A stretch of DNA of 64,000 nucleotides, from the NCBI GenBank assembly GCA_019633425.1, contig WSUB01000114.1, positions 1-64,000 on the forward strand. The letters are read 5' to 3'. Shown piece after piece: positions 10,806-24,255 of this stretch. The DNA comes from Tulasnella sp. 424 (taxonomy: Eukaryota; Basidiomycota; Agaricomycetes; Cantharellales; Tulasnellaceae). The translations under genes were made by a program, and so were the position numbers. Below the pieces are notes generated by a model. The model did not search any database. It was given only the letters and a program-made list of their open reading frames with translations, and was not told the DNA's origin. Every line of letters starts with the position of its first letter. The stretch's first letter is position 1.

Positions 10806-12861
10806 CTAAACAATTAAGTTTCCCTCCGGATCCCACTCGACCGTCGTCTTGAACTCATCAACCACTGCCTGGTTTTCGGGATTGTTTTGTAAAAGATTTC
10901 GAAGGGTAAACAGGGCGTGTTCGCGGAGGTCTAGAGGAGAGGGGTGAGACAAATCAAGAAACCCCCAACTCAGAGGACTTACATGGGTTGCGCTCGTCCA
11001 CAACACAAAGGTTCATGATTACTTGGATACCTTCGCGCTCTCTTATCGAGTCTTGAACTTCTTTGTCATCGTGACACAAAATTCCAACCAAACGGACAAG
11101 GTCTCGCTTAATATACGCGAAACCCGTCGGATCGGATTGCGCCTCATGACTGCGAGCGCTGAAGGGACGAGAGGAATCTTGGGCAGGTTTTCCGAGGATG
11201 ATTCGCGGTAGAAACAGGTCAAGTTCCTTGAGCAGATCTAGTGAATCAAATCAAAGAGCTATATATGTGTAAGGGGCTCCAGACAACTGAGCTATCCAAC
11301 GCACCAACGCTAAGATCAGACAGCGAAAGGCCACTACCGTCATCCTCCTGAAGTCGAACCTTTTTTGCGGTACGAATTAGGGCGTAATCGCCTGCCTTGG
11401 AAGCACCAGTCAATAATAGTGCACAAAGAGCTTGCGTGGCAAGAACGATGGCTTCAACGACGCTCGGAAGACGCGTATCCAGTGCAGCGTTCTCATCATC
11501 CGCTGCAGCAACCAGGTATGCGTGCAGAGCTCTTTTGGCTGTATAAGCCAATTGAAGATGCAGCTCCGCCAGGAATCTCAGGATTACTGATGAGTCTTCT
11601 TCAGACCGTGTGGATGGGAGCTGCAGGTGGGCGTCGAGAAGCTTGAGCAGGATCGTCTGGTGCGGCGTAACCGTCAACGCGCCGTCTTCCGGACTGGACA
11701 AGTTTCAGACACCAATCATGCATTTAATCGTTGCTGGCAACCATACCTCCATAAGGACTCCCAAGAGTCTGCGAAAAGCCCAAGATCGAAGACATTTCGG
11801 AAGATAGAGTAGCTAAGTGGAAAGGATTAGCGAGGGAATCCTCACGCAGTCACAGAACACATACCAGATTTCGAATGTCTTTCCCTGCTCCGTTGCCTCT
11901 GGAGCATCTAAGAGGAGGTTTACCTTATCGAGTAAAGCCTTCGATAGCCTGACCCCCGCAGGCTGTGACGTCACTAAGAGGTAACTGGCATTAATCTGCT
12001 CAGTGTGTGGACTTGGAGAAGAATAGGGAAACAGCGGCCATACGATCGTTCACGGGAGGCATTAACGCAGTTGAGAATCAGGACCATGGTCGAGGTTGTC
12101 GTAGTCAGATCAGGGGAGGCTAGTAAACGTCTAGACGACGGACGTCGGTATGTGAGGTCGGATACTGAGGGAAGGGGAAACAGCTCACAGCAAGATATTA
12201 CGCTCCTCCGGAAGGCTCATGTAGTCTGACCACACAGCATCTTGAGTTTCGTTGTTCGATGTCAGTATGTTTGACAATGCCTGAACGATGGTTCTGAGGA
12301 GCAGAGTATCTGAAATTCAACCTGTCAAAACACTCTGAAATGCAATCCAAGTACTTTACGTACTTGCTGAATCTTCCATGAAGAAGAATGATGAAAAATG
12401 CTGGATGATAGTCCGCAATTGGGGTTCACTTCGTCTGTGGGACCCGTTGAGTCAGCGAAAGGCATACGCCTCAATACAATTTAAGGTCCATACAAAGCCT
12501 TGACTTGATTATCAGGTATACCCGCCACTAGGTTGCGCGTAAATCGCGAAGTACAAATGCACAGGTTCCGGATAGGGTCCGATGGTTCTTTGACGCATAT
12601 CTGTTTGGGCAGGTGGGTCCAAACGGTTTCTAGATCCTGCCACATCGTGGATTCTTGCCCGAGTGCCTTTCTTGCAAGTGGATCAGTTTTCCTGACCCTG
12701 CCGAAACATAAGGCTGCTCCATACCGGAAGTTAGCCGACTCAGCTAGTTGTTTCGCGACGAGCATGAAGGCATTCGATAGCGGCTCAAATACTACTGGAC
12801 TGGCCAAATCCCTTCCTTCGAGCAATTCATGAATAGTCATGGCTGTATCATGGGGATCCAT
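10806..12861 (-). CDS. Ataxin-10 family (armadillo-like) protein
   Basis: The last two exons give LCVVDERNPYLREHALFTLR followed by NLLQNNPENQAVVDEFKTTV, the hallmark of the ataxin-10 C-terminal domain. Just before it sits DPTGFAYIKRDLVRLVGILC with KEVQDSIREREGIQVIMN. Towards the start (12481-12861) there is LEGRDLASPVVFEPLSNAFM and an arginine-rich FTRNLVAGIPDNQ block, also typical. The middle is diverged and alpha-helical. The upstream frame stays open to 12939 without an ATG, so I take the ATG at 12861; a short upstream exon is possible. Ataxin-10 proteins are cytosolic helical-repeat scaffolds; a fungal role is not settled. Confidence 0.82.
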
Positions 12862-13327
12862 GTTTAGGAATTTTAAAATGGATAGATGTAAGGTGGTCGT
12901 TTCGGAATCGACGTAAACAGCGCGTGAATGTTTGTTCAAGTGCTACAGGATGTGACATCTATTACATTTTCTGCTCCAGCTCCCAGATCCGGAGCCTGAT
13001 TCATCACTGAGAAACTTCACTTTCCCGAACATCATGTATATGGTTCCGCACCTCCAGGAGCCAGGTAAGGACGCTTGCTCCGCGCGTGGCATCACAGAAT
13101 GGCAACTTGAAATTAACTATGCGCGAGAAATTATGGAGGTTGATTCGATGTACTCGAATACTACATCGGTTAGTTCCCCAGCCTTCGTTCTGACCTCATG
13201 GAATATGAATGATCTGGGATCGAAAGAAAGGTTCAAGCGCTTTGCAATCCTTTGTTCAACGGTATCATTCGATGTTGGCGTTGAAGACCTCGCTTTCTCA
13301 ATCCAAACCCCCAAACACGGGCTACGA

Positions 13328-15590
13328 TTAGTCCTCCTCTTCGCCGAGCCGTCTATTCAAAGCGATTCTTAGCGACTAATCACGATCAAAAACACGTGCA
13401 ACCAACTTACGATGGTTCTGATCTCCGGGTCTCTGGATAGTAGGTGGAGAAGCCAAACTCAGTCCCCTGGAATGTGCCGGGGTTGAAAACGTGGCATCCT
13501 TCGTATGTCAGCTCATATCTCTCATATTTATCCGCCAAAATGAGCTGGATATATCCCTGTCAGTACAGTAATTTCTTTTTAACGCTCGAGGGGAACTGAT
13601 GAACTCACTGCCGTTGGCATTGGGTAAAGTCGCATGGTGTGATCAAGCTCCCAAATAATTGGCTGAACGGAGAGCGACAAGGGTGAGAGGTGGCATTGGT
13701 CAAGGATTGTTTGCACGAGCTGCGTTGGGAGTGAATTAGAGCTGAGGAAGTAGACAAGAAGGGCAGCGGACGAACATAACGCTTTAAATCACCGCTGTCG
13801 GTCTCCGGTTTGACCCCAATTAGATTCCGTAACATCTTCGCCATGAGATCATGCCGGAACACAACAATCTCCTGACCGCATAGTTTGATCCGACAGGGGT
13901 TTGAAGCGAAGTGCACTTTTGGTAGTTTGGCTCTCACACGAGTTCCAAAGGACGCCGGTAATGGCGGTCGAGGAAGAGTGGAAGAACCCCAAGGATCCAG
14001 AGGACCTGGAACGAATACAAAGTGGGAGCGTTGAGCAATGTCGGGGTACCCTGCAAGGAGGTCTGCTAGAGCGTCGAAATTGGCTAAGAGATAAAGGAGA
14101 AATTAGGTTAACTATTCGGGTGAAAGTAAGAGAGGCACTCCATGCCTTGGTACCGATCAATATCCAAGCCAGAGCCTTGACCGACGTCTTTGCTTGTAAA
14201 ATTCCCGCAAAGAATGATGACTAATGGTATGAAGCCGCTATCTGAATATCCTTGTAGGATCAACTCCAGGCCCCGGAGGGTTTTTGGGCTGTCGAGCCAG
14301 AGATCCGAGATACATGCTATTGATAGGTCATCTTTTCCTTGAAGTTGCTTTTGAAACTTTTCCTACTCAACGGTCGCCTTTGAGTGGGTACCGCGGATTA
14401 TGATGAGATGAAGCTAGACTGACGTCCTCGACGATCGTTGTCGCACACTTGCCAAGGAAGTCTATATGGCCGTATATAGACCTTGTGAAAAGGCTTCAGT
14501 TTCTATGTATCACCATTCATAGCGACAATCTCACCTTGCCACTTCTCTTCTTTCACTAGGTGGGTGACCCATGGCGATCACCTGGAGAATATCCTCTTCC
14601 GTATAATCTCCCTCTGCAAGGACGAAACACCCCTCAGTGAAGAGTCCTTCGCCCGGAGGCTAACAAAATGCCCTCAGCGAATTGTGTATTGAACAAGGAA
14701 GGAGGTGCTTACGGTTTCGCTGATGTCGAGCACGACGCGCCCTTCCAGGTCTTCCAAACATAGTCGTCCATCGGGGGCATGCGTAAGCATGCCAAACAGC
14801 AAGAATCGCTCTCCGTTCCGGCCCAGGAGGTTTTTGGTCGTCGTGAGCTGGCAATAAAATCGGGTTTAGATACATTCGACTACCCAACTAGACTGAATAA
14901 AACGTACTTTGAGATAGGAATCTCGATCCCGTCCTGCAATGGCTGGTGGGGAGAAGTTCTCGTTCCGCAGAACGACCTGCCTGATGATGTTAAAGCGGTC
15001 ACGAAGGAATTGGGCCCGAGCGGTCGGATGCCCGCCCAGACTGGGTTGTCCTCCAGATCTATCGCGGGCGAATTCAGTTCAGAGGCTGGGGGACAAAGGA
15101 AAGGAAGGACGACCTACTTCTCAAACGACCTTCGCTCGTGTGAGTACAACCATCGAGGCATGTCCATCGCGTCGATGAAGTAGAGATGCTGTTCCGGGTC
15201 GAGCTCGTCGGTATCCAATAATGTGGCTTGAGTTGCGCTGGGGTTGCCCGTATCAAGCTGCATCAGTGCGTAGATTTTCTCAAGACTCTCGCGGGAGACG
15301 ATGGTCGTGCAGTCTGGATGAACGCGTCAATACTTCAAACGACGCGTAGATTCGACATGGTAGCCGTACCGTCTTGCTTCATGTACTCTTTGGCAATATA
15401 TTCCATCGCGTCTTGAACCTGATCATCTGGGATATCATGTTCCCGAAGCAAGTCGTCCAGGTACGCAAGGGCATCTGGTTTGAGGGAGAGTTGGTATTTG
15501 CGAGTAAAAACCTAACCCGCATGTGAGCAAAGCAGGTGTTGGCTATGTTTTCTCGGTGCTTACTTTGAGAATTGCAGGTTTGTTGTCCAT
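13328..15590 (-). CDS. DPB2: DNA polymerase epsilon subunit B
   Basis: A gene with many short introns, ATG at 15588-15590. The N-terminus reads [20 protein letters not shown] followed by a helical [20 protein letters not shown]. The central inactive phosphoesterase-like part has [59 protein letters not shown] and [20 protein letters not shown]. The end contains a [20 protein letters not shown] block and [20 protein letters not shown], finishing in acidic GEEED. This is the Dpb2 order. Dpb2 is the essential second subunit of the leading-strand polymerase and links it to the CMG helicase. Its start faces GatA at only 96 bases; a slightly longer N-terminus cannot be excluded. Confidence 0.92.
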
Positions 15591-15686
15591 TTCGTCAAGT
15601 AGCGTTGTGGTCGTGGTGATGACAGGGCAAAACCGTGCTAGGGATATAACGGGGTTAAGCGGCGTTAGGTCGCTTTGCTGTTCGGC
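15591..15686. promoter_or_regulatory. Divergent DPB2 / GatA promoter
   Basis: 96 bases between opposing ATGs. This is very short for two full promoters, so the 5' leaders probably overlap. No element recognised. Confidence 0.5.
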
Positions 15687-17760
15687 ATGTTTCTCCTCCA
15701 ACCTTCTCGTTCTCGGCTCGCATCGTCTTCAGCGCGATGGCATCGAAGCATTCAAACAGCCACGAACAGTTCTGGCTTAGGCCAACCTCTAGGGTCATCC
15801 TCCGATGATTTCAACGCGTTTGTTTCGTTATCCACCGTTGCTGAGGGTCAGTTTTCGGAATCTCGAATATTCGCCTCGGTATTGACACGATGCTCATTTA
15901 GGAGAGCCTGGTCCAAGCAAGCGAATACTTCCGGAGAACACCAAAATTGCAGTTAAAGACAATATATGCACCGCCGACCTGCCTACGACCTGTTCCTCTG
16001 CCTTTCTGAAAGGTATGCTGGTTTACCGTGCTTGCGCCGAGGGACGCAGTCGCATGAACTAAACATTCGACCAGATTTTAGGCCTCCTTACGATGCCACT
16101 GTTGTTTCGCTCTTACGTAACGCTGGTGGGCGTATTGCTGGCAAAACAAATTGTGACGAGTTTGGAATGGGGTGAGGGCGTCACGTAGCTCCGGGAGTCT
16201 TAATGGGACGCAGCTGACAGGTTTGCCAGATCGTTCAACACCAACTCAGTTCATGGCCCAGTCATCAATCCATTCCGGTCTGGAGATAACGGAACAGAAT
16301 CATCCGAAGCACCTCGAAGTGCCGGTGGCAGCTCTGGTGGTAGCGCCGCAGCCGTGGCCGCCGACCTTTGCTACGCGTGAGTTCGGGGGTTGCTGTCGAC
16401 CTTTGTACTCAGCTGATAAGTCGTATTAGTGCTCTCGGTACAGATACTGGTGGCTCAATTAGGTTGCCAGCATCATACTGTGGTGTGGTAGGATTGAAGC
16501 CTTCATACGGGCTCGTCAGTAGGTATGACATGTTCCGTTCCTCCCATTTGGGTCACTTCGCCTCACAGATACTTCTGCCAGATGGGGAGTAGTGTCGTAC
16601 GCGGACAGCTTGGACTGCGTTGGCGTGATCGCCAAGTCCGTAGACCGAGTGCGGAACGTCTTCGGTTTGTGGAGTTGTATCCAAACCCAAAAGAAAGCTA
16701 GCTGACAGGAAGAACTCTAGATGTAATCTGTCGTTTCGACAACAAAGATCCGACATCAATTCCACAAGACGTTCGCGATAGTTCAAACTCGCAAGCCGAG
16801 CGTTCGTTGGATCTTTGGAGTGGCCTTTCCCATGGCCGTTTCGATGGGATCAGGATCGGGGTTCCACAGGTTCGATACCCTCATCGCCATTCAAATCAGT
16901 TCTCGACAAGTAATGCTGACCGAACTTGACACTCAGGAGTACTTCCCAGCCGAGATGGACTCTTCTCTTCGCACTCAATTCCACAAGACGTTGGAGAAAC
17001 TGAAAGACCGCGGCGCCGTGCTAGTACCCGTTTCTCTGCCATCCACGAGATACGCGCTGAGCGCGTATTACGTCCTCGCATCTGCGGAAGCGAGCAGTAA
17101 CCTCGCTCGCTATGACGGCGTTCGGTTCGGTAAGTGAGACTCGAGGTCTGGCTTGGATTGTCCTTGCTCACCTGAATCCCACTTAGGAACGTACCAGAAG
17201 CCTCCACCCGGAACTGACCTCTCGAATACTTCTGCTGTATACGCGCAAAGTCGGTCGAAAGGATTTGGTCCGGAAGTTCGGAAGCGGATTCTGCTGGGTA
17301 CTTATGCCCTTACGGCGGAGTGAGTGCTGCTGCTTTGTATGGCGACACAACTCGTTTACTTATTTCAACCGCCTCTTCCAATTCCGACAGCGCCTTTGAC
17401 AACTACTACCTTCAAGCACAGCGAATCCGACACGCCATCAAACAAGACTTCGACGGCATCTTCCGCAGCCCGAACGTGCTCCTCAAGAACCCGACTCCCC
17501 CGAGTACGGATGGAGTCGACGTCCTTCTACACCCAACGGCCATCAGCTCTGCACCCAAGTTGGGCGACGCGATGCAACAAGGGATAGACGGCTACGTCCA
17601 AGACGTGTTGACAACACCAGCGTCGTTGGCTGGATTGCCATCTGTGAGCGTGCCATGGTGCACCGCGGCCGATGGGTGGCCAGTCGGAATGAGCGTCGTT
17701 GGTCAATGGGGCAATGATCAGGTCGTCCTTAGGGTTAGCGAATTGATGGAAGCATTGTAG
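15687..17760 (+). CDS. Mitochondrial glutamyl-tRNA(Gln) amidotransferase subunit A
   Basis: GatA is the amidase subunit that turns Glu-tRNA(Gln) into Gln-tRNA(Gln) in mitochondria (HER2 in yeast). The first 30 residues are rich in Arg and Ser without acids (a transit peptide). Catalytic landmarks are in order: lysine in [44 protein letters not shown], the glycine/serine loop [40 protein letters not shown], then [32 protein letters not shown] and a closing [12 protein letters not shown] block with [11 protein letters not shown]. About nine introns with GT-AG ends restore the frame. The triad Lys-Ser-Ser is present, so the enzyme should be active. Confidence 0.93.
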
Positions 17761-18103
17761 GAGTGTCAAATTGTCAGTGTCATCTGGGGCGTATATATAT
17801 ATGTGGTTTCTGGCAAAGTGGCGAGAATCGAGAGCCGTGTACGGTCAATCGTTGCAATTGGCCCAGATCACCCAACTCTCTAATATCAAAAACAAAGTTC
17901 CGTTGACTTGGTATGCTACGAGTAATGACGGAGAAGTATAAGGTAAGAATGTTCTTGACCATGAGGGGTATAACAAAGTGTTCCAGGCAACGGATCGAAA
18001 GTAGAAACAGTCCCTCTAAAAAAATCCACAAAGCCCAACCGGAAAAAAAAACTAAACGAAAGTGATGGAAACATAATCCACAAGGGAGGGGGGGGGTAAT
18101 CTA
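17761..18103. other. Convergent 3' intergenic interval
   Basis: Lies between the stop codons of GatA (+) and the WSC gene (-). A/T-rich, with a TATATATA stretch at about 17800. It presumably holds both polyadenylation regions. No gene seen. Confidence 0.5.
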
Positions 18104-20608
18104 CTAGAAGCTCGAACAAGCTCCGTAATCGAATAACTGGTTATAATAGACCATGATTCTCCATCCAACCCCATTAGGGCAGTCCGCAAGGGCGGCCTGA
18201 CCACCACCTGCAGCGCTCTGAACCATGTGGTCTCCACACCAGCATTGAACCTTGTTCTCGTTACCGGCATAGGGCAAACCCAGACCGGCGCAGTACGCCT
18301 GACAACCCTGCGGCGTCCAACTCGGCGTCGACGACGGTGCTGGGGTCTGGAGAACTCGAGTCGCGCTATCCACGAAGCAACCCACTTGACTGTACGTCGG
18401 CAGCGCCACCGACGAAGTGTACTGGAACACGGTCATCCTCCAATTCGTCCCTCCGCAGATCTGGGTGGAATCTCCTCCGCAAGTGGCTGCACAATCCGTG
18501 CTCGTCGCAGAAGAACCACCCAAGGTGTTCCCGCAGTAACATTCGTTTTTATTCTCCACTCCAGCGTACGTAAATCCGGCTGAACCGCAATAAGACTGAC
18601 ACATCGCGGGGGTCATGCTGCTGTCCGTCTTAGAAGCGCCGCTGAGCGATCGAGCGGATGCGTCGGTCCAGCAACCTTTGCTCGTCCACCCTGCCAACGA
18701 CCCGCCGGTGGTCGGGGTGGTGGGAGATTGGTAGATGGTCATCCTCCAATTCGTGCCACCGCAGATCTGGGACGAGTCCCCGCCGCATTTCGCTTGACAA
18801 TCCGTCGCCGGGGCCGTGGTGTTGGTGGTCAAGCTGTTGCCGCAATAGCATTCGGTGGAATTCTCCACGCCGCTGAAAGCGTACGCTCCGGAGGATTTGC
18901 AGAACGCTTGGCATATTTGGGGCGTCATGCCGCTGTCGGTTTTGCTAGAGCCGCTGAGCGTGCGCGCGGATTGGTCGACGTAGCAGCCCAGGTTGGTCCA
19001 TGCTGTGGGGGATGCGGATGCGGTGGAGCTGGTGGAAGAGGCGGAGCTTGTGGATAGCACGCTCGATGTGGATGTGCCGGAGGTTGAGGAGATTGAGGAA
19101 GTGGATGAGATGGAGGAGGTCGAGGATACTGAGGAAGTGATTGAGGCGGAGGAGGAAGTTCCTGTTGAAGTCACAGTCGAGGAAGCGGAAGACGACACCG
19201 ACGTAGAGGAAGACGACGACACGACTGAACTTGAACTCGAACTCGAACCAGCCGCCCGCTGATAAACGTTTATCCTGTAATTCCCGCCACACGTCAAACT
19301 CGAATCTCCGTTGCAAGCCATATTGCAGTCCGTAATCGGTTTAATAAGAGTACTGCTCGTCGACAACGAGCTACCGCAGTAACATTGGTTGGCGTACTCG
19401 GTGCCAAAGTAGGTGTACCCAAGTCCGCTGCAGTATGTTCCGCACAGGGTAGGAGTCATACCTGTCCAGCCCAACTTGCTTGAGCCGGTGAGAGTACGGG
19501 GGCTGCTCTGGTCCAGGTAGCATCCGAGGTTGGTCCATCCTGTTGGAGCGGGGAGCGAAGAGGCGGTTGAAGAGGCGGAGGTGGATGAGGTGGTGGTGGA
19601 TGCGGAACTTGAGGTAGACGAGGCCGACGACGTTGACGAAGACGAGGATGTTGACGAGGACGACGAAGTTGAAGAGGTAGAAGAGGTAGTCGAAGTCGAG
19701 GACGAGGAAGATGAAGACGAGCTTGAAGATGCCGAGGTTGCTCCATTCCTCCGGTACACCGTCAACCTCCAGCTACCTCCACAAATCTCCGCGGGGGACC
19801 CAGCACAGCTCGAAGTGCAATCCGACGCAGGCTTCTGTTGCGCCGTCAACGACGTCCCGCAATAGCATTCCGATGTACTCTCCAAGCCGGCGTAAGTCGC
19901 ACTGGCGGGGCAGAACGCGATGCACTTCTCCACCGTCATTCCGGTCGAGTCCGAAGTCGACGCCTGGTTCAACGTTCGAGAGGACTGATCTATGTAGCAG
20001 CCGAGCTGAGTCCATCCTGCTGGGGCTGTTAAAGTGCTCACGCCGGAGGCTTTGCCGTAGAGGCTGTTGACGTAGCTGTTGCCGCATTTGAGAGAGGAAT
20101 CACCTAGATGGCGACGGGAGAAGAAACGGAAAGAGTGAAGATCAGGCACAGTTTGAGAGGAAGAACCGAGGACCGCGGTCGTGATTTGAACGGAGTGCGG
20201 TCAGGTACGGTTCAGGCACTCACCGCTACATGCCATGGAACAGCGTGATTCGTCGAGAGTGGATGGGTTGTTCAGCTGGTTGATGTACCCGCACCAGCAT
20301 TCACTCCCATACTGCATTCCTGCGGCGGTGTATCCAGCGGAATTGCACGCAGTGGAACAGAGCCCAGGTGTAACCGTGCTTGTGGTCAACTTGACCGGTA
20401 TCATTCGTCCTCCAGACGGGTCACCTCTGCACCCAATGTAAGACCACCCAGATGGGAGAGCAATATCTCGTTGAGCGTGTGCATGATGGCGGTGGTGGCT
20501 GCGGTGGTGGTTGGGTAAATGTGGGTTGTTGAGGAGGTCGGCGGCGACTGGAAGGACTGTGTGAAGCGCGCTGAGAGCTGTAAAGAGAGTGATTGAATGG
20601 CGGACCAT
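18104..20608 (-). CDS. Secreted protein with six WSC domains
   Basis: Two exons (20608-20224 and 20103-18104) join to 794 residues. It starts with a hydrophobic signal peptide (SITLFTALSALHTVLPVAAD), followed by a histidine-rich segment. Six WSC modules follow, each with the eight-cysteine pattern, for example WTNLGCYVDQSARTLSG, ENSTECYCGNSL and GGDSSQICGGTNWRMTIYQ. Two long Ser/Thr-rich linkers separate modules 2-3 and 3-4 and are probably heavily O-glycosylated. The last module is the most diverged and lacks the usual C-GG motif. There is no C-terminal membrane helix or GPI signal, so it looks secreted, not a Wsc sensor. WSC modules bind glycans; a cell-wall role is inferred. Confidence 0.9.
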
Positions 20609-21224
20609 GGCTGATTCCGACCTTCAGTAGCGGTTCCCAAAAAACGAAAGGAGCGTGGTAGAAGGAAAAGAGAGTGAACTGAACACCGCCGGTAGGAAAA
20701 CGGATGAGCAGGGGGCCGGTTAAAGCTAGAATTTCAACGCTGGCAAAAAGCCACCGAAAGGGATCCCTTAAGGTACATCGGATGGGTTCGGCGCCTAAGC
20801 CCCCGCAGTCACGGCATGGAACTCAGAAGTACTGTCAAAGACACGTACGGCGATGGGAAAAAGCGTTGAAGTCGTGGAGGGCATCGTTGACATCGAACTG
20901 GGAGTGAAATATTTGAAGGCGCGCTGGGCGTGCTAAAATAAAACCAGGGGGATCGTCGCGTGAGCTTGCGCCCAAATTTAAGCGCCCGACAGCCACTACA
21001 ACGCACGATGCGATTATGAGAGCCAGTCCTCCACCCAACGGCATTTTCAATACATTCTGCAACAGCTTTTCTGCACGTTGAGCCCCCTAACCACGCTACA
21101 CGTGACTGCCGAAAGGGCGTTTAGGTGAGGTTGCCTGGCCTTGAGGCGAGTCCTCGTATGAAAGGCGTGTTATTGGCTAAGTATCCGGCAAACCACAGCC
21201 ATCATCATCGACCTCCAGATCGTA
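20609..21224. other. No recognisable gene
   Basis: Upstream region of the WSC gene and of the kinase-like relic. Short frames on both strands have no family resemblance. Confidence 0.5.
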
Positions 21225-22330
21225 ATGCCAAGCTCTGCGACCCTCGAAATTGTTTCTCGAGCAATCAACCTCGTTACCGCCATCTCTGACGTTCCAGTTA
21301 TGTCCGTTCTCAAGCCGATCGGAGGCATTCTCCGAACAATATGTGACCATCTATCAGTAAGCATCGACGTGGCGCGACTGCATACTTCTTTACCGCTCAT
21401 AGCGTTTCATTAGGCTCTGGAAGATAATAAAGAAGCAGTCATCAAGCTTGCTAAGCGAGTCAATCAGGTTGTGGAAGTGCTCACCAACCGTACCCAAAAC
21501 TTGAACGGCATCGTGCCGGGAAACTACTCTAATGACATCCAGAGGTTGGAAGAGTGGGTTCAGCCAGTTTCTCTGCTAAATTGACTCTCACGAAACTCTT
21601 CAGTGTGCTCATCGAGATAGCCACCGCACTGGAAAAGTCACGTCAACGGTCGTGGTTGAAACGAAAGTTGGCTCCGAACGCAGATACTGCCAAACTTAAC
21701 ACCTTATCCTCCGGCCTCGACTATGCCATAACAATGTTTGGAGTACGTCTTCGATTTGTGCGCATATATGTTTCTCGAGCTCATGAAAGCCCAGCTCTCC
21801 GCAAACATTGAAACTAGACTGACTTACCAAACCGTTCGGGCCTTCGTTCCAAACGGTGACTCGGAGGTCCTCGGCCCCGTAAGAAAGACTAGGCCCCTTC
21901 AACTGCGCGAGAATTAGCGTTGACAGCTTGTTCACCCAAGACCATCAATCACAATGCTCTCCGATCAGACAAGGAGCTTTATAAGACCGTTGACTACTCA
22001 GTTCAAGTCGGAACATATGATAACCAAGCTGTTGTTTTCAAGAAGTATTATCGCGCACACGAAGAGGTTTGTTCGGCCATCCTGAACTCATTTGCAACAC
22101 GACTCAGCTGCTTCCGCAGCGATTTATGCAAGATTTAAGACAAAGACGGGACCTCATGTAAGATTAGCTCTGCTTCTGGTGCTTTTTTACAATAGCTCAG
22201 GAGCTGTGACAGACATCCCGGCATTGCTCGTGTTATTGGTGCCTCTAATAAGGTGTCTGTCATGCTATTTTGCGTAGAGGGTGGGTTGCATTTGTGGTTC
22301 TGGACTTTGGCAACAACACTCAACCTATTG
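21225..22330 (+). pseudogene. Relic of an MLKL-NTD-like / kinase-like gene
   Basis: The start (ATG 21225) encodes a helical stretch with VMSVLKPIGGILRTICDHLS, joined over an intron to ALEDNKEAVIKLAKRVNQVV and then to LIEIATALEKSRQRSWLKRK. This resembles the four-helix N-terminal domain (MLKL_NTD-like) common at the head of agaricomycete kinase and NLR-type proteins. Further on VQVGTYDNQAVVFKKYY looks like the first strands and VAIK-type lysine of a kinase, and RHPGIARVIGASNKVSVMLF like the helix C to hinge segment. The pieces between them do not join in one frame, and the catalytic loop and DFG are not found. I read it as a truncated, frameshifted gene; the domain names are inferred from pattern. 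Confidence 0.55.
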
Positions 22331-24255
22331 TTAGACCTCATCCTCTGCCCACAGAATATAAAGATTGATATTAGCAGGGTTCGATATCCTTGGAAGGGTC
22401 AAAGAATTGGTCCTCAAATAGCGTTCGGGGATATGGAAAGGCAGAGTAGCCGTCCCCCATCCACCAGTCGCCCAAGTTCATACCCTTCGGAAGGGATGGT
22501 GAGTAACAAGTCGTTGGAACACCACACACCCAAGAGTTTATTTATTTATTTTTTACACGAAGCATGCTCCATTTGAGACTCTAACTATCAAAGAGTCCGC
22601 CGAATTGGTGAGTTTGCGCAACGACACTTCTGTGACATACTGTTGTTGGTGAATACAATTTAACGTCCTTAAACACCGATTAGTTACAGCAATTTATTGT
22701 ACGTTCCCTTGGTGATCCTATAAGATGCCCTCTAATAGGATGTGTTACGTAGGATGTTGTGCAGTATTTTGGAGATATGCAGGTTGCGGTTGCATAGTGG
22801 GAGTTCAAGGTAGGATGATTGGCTTGCTTTGTTAGTGACTGCCAGTCTGGTCTGATCTGTCAAACCCAGCCCTCTTGGGTGGGGCTTCGAAGAAAGAACC
22901 AGCTGGTTCTCATTGACTGGGATCAAGACACCAGGTCAAGACGGGATGAGGAGTTTCAGCCCCCATATGCAATTCATGTTATTGGACTTGGTTTCTCGGA
23001 TATTCTTCCCATCAGGAAAAAAAATCCTGACTTGGTAGCATTCTGTAGTGTCCATAGGACGCATAGTCCCATAGCTACCCCGATTATGTAGTGTCTATAG
23101 CTACAGTACCTAACTCGATAGAGCAGGGTATATGCACAGAGTAACTTAAATAGCACTATTGATTTGTCAGTAAATAGCTTTATCATGCTCAGTTCTCCCC
23201 TGTGGGATGGTTGGTCAGCCTCACGAAATACGGTATCGACATTCAGCACAAATAAGAATTGCACAATAAAATTCCATTCTATCTACTAGTAGAGAAGTGC
23301 AAAGCAAGATAATCCAGGTCTGTGTCAAAGTGGAGCAGACTGTGAGATGGTGTTGATCGAGCAGGGCTGCAATGGCTGTCCACCAGGTGGCAAATGCGAG
23401 AAATCATGATGCTGATCCATGTGCTGATCACTAGGTACTTGCACGGTTCAACTGCTGCTGGGGGAGGCATTGTAGGTCAGTGGTCTAGTAACAATGTTCG
23501 GGGAGAGAGATGTACCAACGGAGCTATGGACGTGTTCTCAGTGGTGAAGAGGGATCAGAACGTGTGAGGCAAGGAGTTCAAAGGGAACTGGTCTGGCGAT
23601 CATTGGCCAGCAAGTTCAACTGTATCTAGAGTAGCTGCAGGCTTGAGTGTCTGTTCAAGATTGCGGCTGGAACTTGGGAAGTCGCGCCTATGGCTCAAGT
23701 TGGCGGCTCCCAGCTTGTATGTCAGCATGGAGATCAGCCGCAAACCGGATTTGCGGAAGACACGGAGCGAGAGTTAGAGAAGATTCACTAACCGGTGCCA
23801 CCGACTACTTGTTTTGAGACCCATTGGTAAGCGCTGGAGAGAATATTGGAAGGAGCTGGAGGGGGTTGAAAGTTGAAGTTCGAACCATTTGTTGTTTGTT
23901 ATTCCCAGATTTCCACGTGATGTTTGAGCGGGTTCAAGGAAGCACCTTATCAGCCCGCCACGCCAGCCTCTTTCTAAGTCTTATCTCCCTGCAACTCTCA
24001 GAATATCGGACTCTGAGATCTAATCTCATTTGATTATCTAGGATCGAAGTTTGTGCTGCATACCTCCATGCCAACTGATATTTCTTACTGGATGTATTTT
24101 TCGTCACATTGCCATGCATTACCACATTAGTTCAAATACAGCCTCTTGGCTATGCATGATATTTAAGGAAAAAAGTGAAAAAATATGGTGGTGCTCCCTG
24201 AGACCCCACACTATCGATTGTTGTCCATAGTCAGGAAACGACGGGACAGGGGCAG
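22331..24255. other. 1.9 kb without a recognisable gene
   Basis: A/T-richer than the flanks, with many stops in all frames. The missing N-terminal half of the downstream Hsp70-like gene was looked for here and not seen. No terminal repeats or transposase motifs were recognised. Confidence 0.5.

Noticed and set aside
18993..19262. Long acidic plus-strand frames opposite the WSC genes (also 19530, 28696, 28866)
   Set aside because: They are antisense shadows of Ser/Thr codon runs in the minus-strand WSC proteins.
22331..24255. CRISPR, bacterial operon or origin features
   Set aside because: No regular spaced repeats; the window is clearly fungal nuclear DNA.
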